From positions 1 to 6,683 of the forward strand of contig WQUU01000079.1 of NCBI GenBank assembly GCA_009781925.1: DNA of 6,683 nt, given 5' to 3'. Below the pieces are notes generated by a model that saw only the letters and a list, made by a program, of their open reading frames with translations, did no database searches and was not told the origin of the DNA. Origin of the DNA: Bacillota bacterium. Its GTDB lineage: Bacteria > Bacillota > Clostridia > Oscillospirales > Oscillospiraceae. Shown here piece by piece: positions 1-4,711 of the stretch; positions within the stretch are counted from its first letter, which is position 1, and every line of letters starts with the position of its first letter. The translations under genes and the position numbers were made by a program.

Positions 1-1
1 C

Positions 2-1186
2 CTTGGCTCGCCGGTTGTAAATCTCAGCAACACGCCTGTCACTACGGATGACAGCAGCGCCTCAGTCACATATACCGGGTCGTGGTCGACATGGAACGAC
101 GCATGGGATTACAGAACCACTGAGCACAATAGCAGCGTAACAGGCGATACCGTACAATACAACTTTACTGGCTCATCTATTAAATGGATCGGCGCGAAGT
201 ATTATACTTATGGCAACGCCGATGTGTATATCGACGGTGCATTCATTGGAACGGTAGACTGTTATAGTCCGACAAAACTTTATCAGCAGGTTCTCTTTAG
301 TAAAACCGGGCTGTCCAATGCATCGCACACAATCAAGATCGTAGTGAAAGGGACAAAGAACGTCTCCTCGTCGGGCTATAATGTCGGTATTGACGCGTTC
401 ACCAGCCGATTTGACTACACGCCTGCCTTTACGGATGATTCCAGCGCTTCGGTCGCTTACAATGGGTCGTGGTCAACATGGAATGACGCATCGGATTATT
501 TGACTACTGAACACAACAGCAACGTGACGGGAGACTTCGTGCAATACACCTTCACTGGCACATCTGTTGAGTGGATCGGCGCGAAATTCAATACTTACGG
601 AAACGCCGACGTGTATATCGACGGCAGCTATGCAGGGACTGTGGATTGTTATAATTCGTCGAAACTCTGCCAGCAGATACTCTTCCGAGAAACCGGGCTG
701 TCCAATACGTCGCACACAATCAAGATCGTGGTGAAGGGGACAAAGAACGACTCGTCGTCGGGCTACTATGTCGATATTGACGCTTTCACCAGCGGGTACG
801 CCACCATATCGGCCATTACTGATGACTGCACCGCGGAGATCGGATACTATGGTTATTGGCCGGCATGGAATGATCCGTCTGATTATATGACGACGGAACA
901 CAATAATAACGTGGCAGGGAGCTACGTACAATATAGCTTTACCGGCTCGTCCATTGAGTGGATCGGTGCAAAATATAATACTTATGGCAGCGCCGATGTA
1001 TATATTGACGGAAACTATGTAGGGTCTGTTGATTGTTACAATTCGTCGAAACTTTGCCAGCAGGTTCTCTTTAGCAGAGCGGGATTGGCATACGGGCCGC
1101 ATTCAATATCAGTTTATGTTTATGGACCGAAGAACCCGCGTTCGACAGATTACTATGTCGATATTGACGCATTTATCGTGACCTGA
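2..1186 (+). CDS. C-terminal part of a large, probably secreted protein with three tandem beta-sandwich modules (5' truncated)
   Basis: The reading frame is open to the left edge, so the true start lies outside the window. The GTG at 224 is an internal codon inside the first module, not a start. The visible 394 residues are a short linker (about residues 1-14, LGSPVVNLSNTPVT) followed by three modules of 129, 129 and 122 residues. Each module has the pattern TDD..., GSW..W.D..DY.TTEHN, G..VQY.FTG, WIGAK..TYG.ADVYIDG, VDCY, LF...GL...H.I...V.G.KN and YYVDIDAF. This aromatic- and Asp-rich beta-strand pattern resembles galactose-binding or jelly-roll accessory modules at the C-terminus of secreted Firmicutes glycoside hydrolases. 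No sortase motif, S-layer domain or membrane anchor follows, and the protein ends right after the last YVDIDAF. The role is inferred to be binding of glycans or spacing of a catalytic domain encoded upstream; the catalytic part is not visible. Ligand and exact family are not established. Confidence 0.85.
   Translation, partial: LGSPVVNLSNTPVTTDDSSASVTYTGSWSTWNDAWDYRTTEHNSSVTGDTVQYNFTGSSIKWIGAKYYTYGNADVYIDGAFIGTVDCYSPTKLYQQVLFSKTGLSNASHTIKIVVKGTKNVSSSGYNVGIDAFTSRFDYTPAFTDDSSASVAYNGSWSTWNDASDYLTTEHNSNVTGDFVQYTFTGTSVEWIGAKFNTYGNADVYIDGSYAGTVDCYNSSKLCQQILFRETGLSNTSHTIKIVVKGTKNDSSSGYYVDIDAFTSGYATISAITDDCTAEIGYYGYWPAWNDPSDYMTTEHNNNVAGSYVQYSFTGSSIEWIGAKYNTYGSADVYIDGNYVGSVDCYNSSKLCQQVLFSRAGLAYGPHSISVYVYGPKNPRSTDYYVDIDAFIVT
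44..430 (+). repeat. Tandem module repeat unit 1 (387 bp)
   Basis: This is the first of three in-frame units with a 387-bp period, beginning at the TDDSSASV codons. The residues before it (LGSPVVNLSNTPVT) do not look like the end of another unit, so it may be the first in the array. It carries VDCYSPTKLYQQ and so lacks the second cysteine found in units 2 and 3. Its second half is close to unit 2 at DNA level: about 4 differences over roughly 57 bases from the CCGGGCTG segment to AAGAACG. Confidence 0.9.
431..817 (+). repeat. Tandem module repeat unit 2 (387 bp)
   Basis: The second unit starts at TDDSSASVAY and is exactly 387 bp, in frame with unit 1. It has the pair of cysteines in VDCYNSSKLCQQ, spaced C-x6-C. 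Its start resembles unit 1 in protein sequence, and the stretch around 647-676 matches unit 3 better than unit 1. Confidence 0.9.
818..1186 (+). repeat. Tandem module repeat unit 3 (terminal, more diverged)
   Basis: The last unit starts at TDDCTAEIGY and runs to the stop codon; its 122 coding residues end at YYVDIDAFIVT. It is the most diverged of the three, mainly at its beginning (an extra Cys in TDDC, GYWPAW in place of GSWSTW) and after the GL segment (AYGPHSISVYVYGPKNP). It keeps the C-x6-C pair. Divergence of the terminal copy is common in tandem domain arrays. Confidence 0.9.
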
Positions 1187-1231
1187 GAATGCAGGTCAAT
1201 CATAACAATATTTTTTAAGCCATAACCAGGC

Positions 1232-1277
1232 AAACATCAAAGGGCTTTCCTTTGGAATGGAAGGTCCTTTGATGTTT
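1232..1277 (+). terminator. Long perfect hairpin after the repeat-protein gene, probable intrinsic terminator
   Basis: A 12-bp perfect outer stem (AAACATCAAAGG at 1232-1243 with CCTTTGATGTTT at 1266-1277) continues as a 7-bp inner stem (GCTTTCC with GGAAGGT, including two G-U pairs) around an 8-base loop TTTGGAAT. This gives a 19-bp stem placed 45 bases after the stop of gene 1. The right arm ends in TTT followed by ACAATT, so the U tract is short and termination strength is uncertain. The remaining bases to 1324 hold no convincing promoter. A run of six T lies at 1211-1216 before the hairpin and is not part of it. Confidence 0.7.
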
Positions 1278-1324
1278 ACAATTGTCTAAAACAGATTCAA
1301 CATGCTCTATATCCTATATTAAAC

Positions 1325-1329
1325 GGAGG
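1325..1329 (+). promoter_or_regulatory. Ribosome binding site of the UroD-like gene
   Basis: GGAGG lies 5 bases before the ATG at 1335. It fixes this start, and no competing in-frame ATG lies just upstream. Confidence 0.85.
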
Positions 1330-1334
1330 CATAT

Positions 1335-2312
1335 ATGACGTCCTGCGAGCTTGTAAAAAAGACCATCAAAGGTGAGAATCCCGGACGTACGCCCGTATAC
1401 GGTTGGGTAGGCGGAAATCCAGGCATCTCCGGCGCGATAACGGAGCGCTTCGGCAGCGTCGCGGCATTTGAGGATCATTACGGGTTTGATATGGCGCACA
1501 TCTTCGGTGGCCCGGAACCGTATGATATGGACGCTGTCGCGGAGATCGCCGCGTCGGAGGGAGAAGTGACGCCAGCGGCGCTGCTGGAACTGCCGTTGAG
1601 ACCTGTCAGCGACATGGCTGATTACGCTGACGCGCGGGAAACGCTCACCCATCACAAAAGGCGTGACCGCTTCTGTTATATCCAGACGCCGGGCATTTTC
1701 GAATGCCTGAATGTGCCGTTCGGCATTGAGAACCATCTGTGCTGGCTTGCCATGTATCCCGACGAGCTTAAAGAGGTGTATCGCCGTCAGGCCGAATGGA
1801 ATATTCAGTTCGCGCTGAACATGGCAGAACTCGGCATGGATATGATCCATGTTTCGGACGACTGGGGTGCGCAGAATAACCTGATGTTCAGCTTCGAAAT
1901 GTGGAAAGAGCTGATCTATCCAAACCATAAGCGGGTTGTGTCGGCGGTCAAAGAAAAGACGGGCGGAATGCCTGTAAGTCTCCACTCTGACGGTGATATA
2001 AACGCCGTGACCGACTATCTCGCCGATATTGGCTACAACGCGGTGCATCCGTGGCAGGAATCCGCTAATATGTCCTACGACACTTACATGGCCAAATATA
2101 GCGAGAAGTTTGCGATACTTGGCGGCCTGTGCATACAGACCACGCTCGGGTTCGGCGATTACACAAGGCTTGAAAACGAGATCCGACGCGTTTTCGCCCT
2201 GCTGAAGGGTAAACGCTGGATGTTCTGTACCACTCACTTTGTCCAGGATCATTGCTCGGTGGACGAGCTTGTCTTCGCCTATGATCTGGCGGTGAAGCTG
2301 GCGAGAGAGTAA
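1335..2312 (+). CDS. Uroporphyrinogen decarboxylase (UroD)-fold family protein, not HemE
   Basis: This 325-residue cytoplasmic protein fits the UroD/MtaA-type TIM-barrel superfamily in length and motif order. It has the SDDWGAQNNLMFSFEMWKELIYP segment (like the family's DD-x-G-x-Q...sPe...P), then MPVSLHSDGDINAVTDYLADIGYNAVHPWQ (like the HxxG...G...Q strand), ILGGLCIQTTL, and a C-terminal HFVQDHCSVDELVFAYD. The N-terminal Arg-containing RQAGRY signature of true haem-pathway HemE is absent; the equivalent part reads GRTPVYGWVGG. The HxC zinc motif of corrinoid methyltransferases MtaA/MtbA is replaced by H217-S-D219, although C266, C298, H301, H306 and C307 are present and could bind a metal. 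Such UroD-like genes recur beside glycosidase genes in Firmicutes, but their reaction is generally unknown. It sits 33 bp before the rhamnosidase gene, so co-transcription is likely. Fold assignment is confident; function is not. Confidence 0.85.
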   Translation: MTSCELVKKTIKGENPGRTPVYGWVGGNPGISGAITERFGSVAAFEDHYGFDMAHIFGGPEPYDMDAVAEIAASEGEVTPAALLELPLRPVSDMADYADARETLTHHKRRDRFCYIQTPGIFECLNVPFGIENHLCWLAMYPDELKEVYRRQAEWNIQFALNMAELGMDMIHVSDDWGAQNNLMFSFEMWKELIYPNHKRVVSAVKEKTGGMPVSLHSDGDINAVTDYLADIGYNAVHPWQESANMSYDTYMAKYSEKFAILGGLCIQTTLGFGDYTRLENEIRRVFALLKGKRWMFCTTHFVQDHCSVDELVFAYDLAVKLARE

Positions 2313-2336
2313 TCAGGAAAAACCCGACCATGAATA

Positions 2337-2343
2337 GAGGGAG
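2337..2343 (+). promoter_or_regulatory. Purine-rich ribosome binding site of the rhamnosidase gene
   Basis: GAGGGAG lies before two possible starts, ATG 2346 and ATG 2352 (both in frame, M-I-M). Using GAGG the spacing to 2346 is 5 bases; using GGAG the spacing to 2352 is 8 bases. The sequence does not decide between them, and the difference is only two residues. Confidence 0.65.
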
Positions 2344-2345
2344 TA

Positions 2346-4631
2346 ATGATCATGACCAACTGGATGCAAGAGGCTCGTTGGTGCGGCATGCCACATGCCG
2401 CACGCCGCAAAGGCGGTGTTCAGATCGAGCGGGCCTATTTTCGCAGGGAATTCGAGGGCTGCACCGCTGAGCGCCTGACGCTGAAACTCACCGCTGTTGA
2501 CCGTTATCGCCTGTACATAAACGGCGTCCCCGCGCACGCGGGGCCCGCACGCGGCGACCGATACCGCCAGTTCGTCGATACAATCGATCTGACGCCGTTT
2601 TTATCTGATGGGATCAATATACTTGCTGCGGTTGTCACAAGTTATGTCCCACCGGAGGCAATTCGAAAAATCCCGGAAGAAACAGACGAACCGTCGCCGG
2701 GACCGGTAGCAATCATGTCGCGCGCAGGCGGGGCGCTGCTGCTGGCCTTCTGCCCGGAGCGGCCCGAGCTTTCCTCACACGAACCGGGATGGAAGATTTG
2801 CGCGGACAACTCGGTCACTTTCAAGCGTAATATTGCGAGTGGATTCACTGCGCCGACAGAGATTTTGGACATGTCGCGGTATCCTGCTGGCTGGGACATG
2901 GCAGGATTTGATGACAGCGCGTGGCTGACGCCTGATCTACTGTGGCCTGCCGCGAACAATTTCTACGGTGAGCTTCCGCCGTTTCCGCTGCACGAGCGCC
3001 CGATCCCCCTCCTGTATCACGAGCGGCGGGATTTTGAGCGCGCGATGCCGCCGCAAACCGTTCCGGCGCGTACGCACACAGCGCTGATTCTTGACGCCGG
3101 CGAACTGCTGTGCGGATATTTCCACGCTACAACGGAGGGTGGTACTGGCGCAAAACTCACATTCACCTATGCGGAGAGCTACGTCGGCGAGGATGGACAC
3201 AAAGCCGACCGCAGTGACCCCGGCGGCGTGATTATCGGCAAGTCCGATACACTGTTGCCATCTGGCGGCGTCAGCGCGTTTGATCGGCAGGAAATGCTCG
3301 CGATGCGTTTTGTCCGCATTGACATTGAAACGGCGGACGAGCCGGTGACGCTCATCGAGGCGCATATGCTTACCGCCGGGTATCCGCTCGAAGCAATCAC
3401 GCGCATTGAACCGGCGGAACCATGGATGGGCGCGCTTTGGGACATCAGTCTGCGCACGCTGCGCCGCTGTATGTTCGAGACATATATGGACTGCCCATAT
3501 TACGAGCAGTTACAATACACGCAGGATTCGCGCCTGCAGATGCTATTCACCTACCGCGTATCCGGAGATACGCGCATGGCATTGCGTACAATTGAGGATT
3601 ATCACGCGTCATTGCTGCCGGAGGGGATCATGCAGTCGCGGTATCCGTGCCAGATCACGCAGGTGATCGAGCCGTTCGCGCTGCACTGGATTTTCATGCT
3701 GGAGGACTATTACTGGCAGACGGCTGATCTTGATACGATCCGGCGTTACCGGCCCAGCATGGACGCCGTACTCGGCTGGTTTGAGCGGCGGCTGACGCGG
3801 GACGGCCTCGTGGGCCGTCTGGCCTATTGGCCGTTTCTTGACTGGGTGGATGGCTGGCCATATGGTGATCCGCCCGCCGCGCTGGAGGAGGGCGGCGTCG
3901 CGTCCGTGTTCAGTATGGTGTACGCGATGGCGCTGGACGCCGCCGCGCGGCTGACGCGCGCCACCGGCCGCCCCGGTACCGCCGATGAATACACCGCTCG
4001 CGCGGATGCCGTTCGTGCGGCCGTGAATCAGTATTGCTATTCCGAGGAGCGGGACGTGTATCTGGACGGACCCGGTCGGGAAGAACTATCGCAACATGCA
4101 CAGATATTCGCCGTATTGTCCGGCTGCGCAAGTAGCGAGCAAGCAAAATCGATTCTCACCCGCGCGCTGGATGATGAAGCGATGGCGCGATGCACATTCA
4201 CAATGCAGTATTATTTCTTCCGCGCGTTGGAATCGGCAGGTATGTATGAGCGCACACGAGAACTATGGGATCCGTATATATCGCTGCTTTCACAGAACCT
4301 CACCACGATTCCAGAATGGCTGACGGAGCCGCGCAGTGATTGCCACGCGTGGGGAGCATTGGCGCTGTACGAATTCCCGGCGCATCTGCTCGGGGTACGT
4401 CCTGACGCGCCCGGATGGGAATTGATTCGGATCGAACCGCAGGCACAATGGCTGCCGTCATTATCGGGGAGTGTGGTCACGCCGAAGGGCGTTGTAACCG
4501 CCGCGTATGCGCGAACAGAAAAAGGTATACGGCTGCATGGAGCATCACCGGAGGGTGTGCCCCTCAAGCTGTGCGCGAATAGCCGCGAAAGGCTCCTTCC
4601 CACGGGCGGCACCTTCGATGAGACATTGTAA
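2346..4631 (+). CDS. Alpha-L-rhamnosidase, glycoside hydrolase family 78 type, intracellular
   Basis: It hydrolyses terminal alpha-L-rhamnosyl residues by family assignment. The 761-residue protein has GH78 architecture. An N-terminal beta-sandwich spans about residues 20-110 (YRLYINGVPAHAGPARGD, then DLTPFL..GIN). A second jelly-roll follows at about 140-200 (GWDMAGFDDSAW), then a rhamnosidase beta domain at about 245-345 (DAGELLCGYF, LTFTYAE, MRFVRI). An (alpha/alpha)6 catalytic barrel covers about 350-690, and a C-terminal beta domain closes the protein. The catalytic acidic cluster is visible in DCPYYEQLQYTQD: D382, E387 and D394, with the D-x4-E-x6-D spacing of the family. The likely general base is E657 in TIPEWL, followed by the typical H667-A-W. 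One difference from the usual xGD is Q393 before D394. There is no signal peptide, so it probably acts on imported oligosaccharides or glycosides. The gene is strongly GC-rich at third positions by eye, more so than its neighbours. ATG 2352 is an alternative start. Confidence 0.9.
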   Translation: MIMTNWMQEARWCGMPHAARRKGGVQIERAYFRREFEGCTAERLTLKLTAVDRYRLYINGVPAHAGPARGDRYRQFVDTIDLTPFLSDGINILAAVVTSYVPPEAIRKIPEETDEPSPGPVAIMSRAGGALLLAFCPERPELSSHEPGWKICADNSVTFKRNIASGFTAPTEILDMSRYPAGWDMAGFDDSAWLTPDLLWPAANNFYGELPPFPLHERPIPLLYHERRDFERAMPPQTVPARTHTALILDAGELLCGYFHATTEGGTGAKLTFTYAESYVGEDGHKADRSDPGGVIIGKSDTLLPSGGVSAFDRQEMLAMRFVRIDIETADEPVTLIEAHMLTAGYPLEAITRIEPAEPWMGALWDISLRTLRRCMFETYMDCPYYEQLQYTQDSRLQMLFTYRVSGDTRMALRTIEDYHASLLPEGIMQSRYPCQITQVIEPFALHWIFMLEDYYWQTADLDTIRRYRPSMDAVLGWFERRLTRDGLVGRLAYWPFLDWVDGWPYGDPPAALEEGGVASVFSMVYAMALDAAARLTRATGRPGTADEYTARADAVRAAVNQYCYSEERDVYLDGPGREELSQHAQIFAVLSGCASSEQAKSILTRALDDEAMARCTFTMQYYFFRALESAGMYERTRELWDPYISLLSQNLTTIPEWLTEPRSDCHAWGALALYEFPAHLLGVRPDAPGWELIRIEPQAQWLPSLSGSVVTPKGVVTAAYARTEKGIRLHGASPEGVPLKLCANSRERLLPTGGTFDETL
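2381..2403 (+). other. Perfect 10-bp hairpin just inside the rhamnosidase gene
   Basis: GTGCGGCATG (2381-2390) and CATGCCGCAC (2394-2403) are exact inverted repeats around a 3-base loop CCA, beginning about 35 bases after the start codon. They encode WCGMPHAA. A GC-rich stem here could slow or tune early translation or stabilise the operon mRNA, but it may simply be coding coincidence. No T tract follows, so it is not a terminator. Confidence 0.5.
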
Positions 4632-4659
4632 ATGAATCAAACCTTTGCTGATCATAATT

Positions 4660-4683
4660 TGATGTAAAAACCTGTTGACATCA
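4660..4683 (+). promoter_or_regulatory. Possible regulatory dyad with an embedded TTGACA, in the gap before the hexosaminidase gene
   Basis: The 80-bp gap 4632-4711 is AT-rich, unlike the flanking genes. It holds the inverted repeat TGATGT (4660-4665) / ACATCA (4678-4683) separated by 12 bases, and a consensus -35 hexamer TTGACA at 4675-4680. No credible -10 box lies 16-18 bases downstream, because that position overlaps the ribosome binding site. It could be an operator, a weak promoter or chance. The gap has no terminator-like stem, so read-through from the rhamnosidase gene is possible. Confidence 0.25.
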
Positions 4684-4696
4684 TACAAAAACTTTT

Positions 4697-4702
4697 AGGA
4701 GA
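4697..4702 (+). promoter_or_regulatory. Ribosome binding site that selects ATG 4712 for the hexosaminidase gene
   Basis: AGGAGA lies 9 bases before ATG 4712 but only 3 bases before the in-frame TTG at 4706. The spacing favours the ATG. So does protein similarity: the N-terminus MIHFTPKT..HNQ lines up residue for residue with the recalled pneumococcal GH20C start. Confidence 0.85.
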
Positions 4703-4711
4703 ATTTTGACC

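Noticed and set aside
473..1102. 209-codon minus-strand frame across the repeat region
   Set aside because: It is antisense to the tandem modules and its own repeats only mirror the coding repeats; I see no ribosome binding site or domain.
44..1186. CRISPR-like or other non-coding repeat array
   Set aside because: The repeats are in-frame protein modules with a 387-bp period and no short repeat/spacer structure.
1278..1334. Promoter for the operon, e.g. TTGTCT at 1282 with TATATC at 1308 or TATATT at 1315
   Set aside because: The spacers are 20 and 27 bases and the hexamers are poor matches, so I cannot support a call.
1314..2252. 312-codon open frame on the minus strand opposite the UroD-like gene
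   Set aside because: It lies antisense to a gene with clear family motifs; its translation shows no recognisable domain, and long antisense frames are common opposite moderately GC-rich genes.
2534..2554. Direct repeat GCACGCGG (2534-2541 and 2547-2554) and the small GC stem around it
   Set aside because: It is short, lies in a GC-rich coding stretch (HAGPARGD), and is readily explained by codon usage.
2937..3365. Minus-strand and alternate-frame open frames inside the rhamnosidase gene (also 2642-2959, 3179-3457, 3406-3666, 3910-4146, 4211-4612)
   Set aside because: All are Arg/Ser/Pro-rich shadow translations inside a gene with conserved catalytic motifs in the main frame.
4706..4711. TTG at 4706 as the hexosaminidase start
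   Set aside because: It is only 3 bases from the AGGAGA site; ATG 4712 has normal spacing and matches the N-terminus of the pneumococcal relative.
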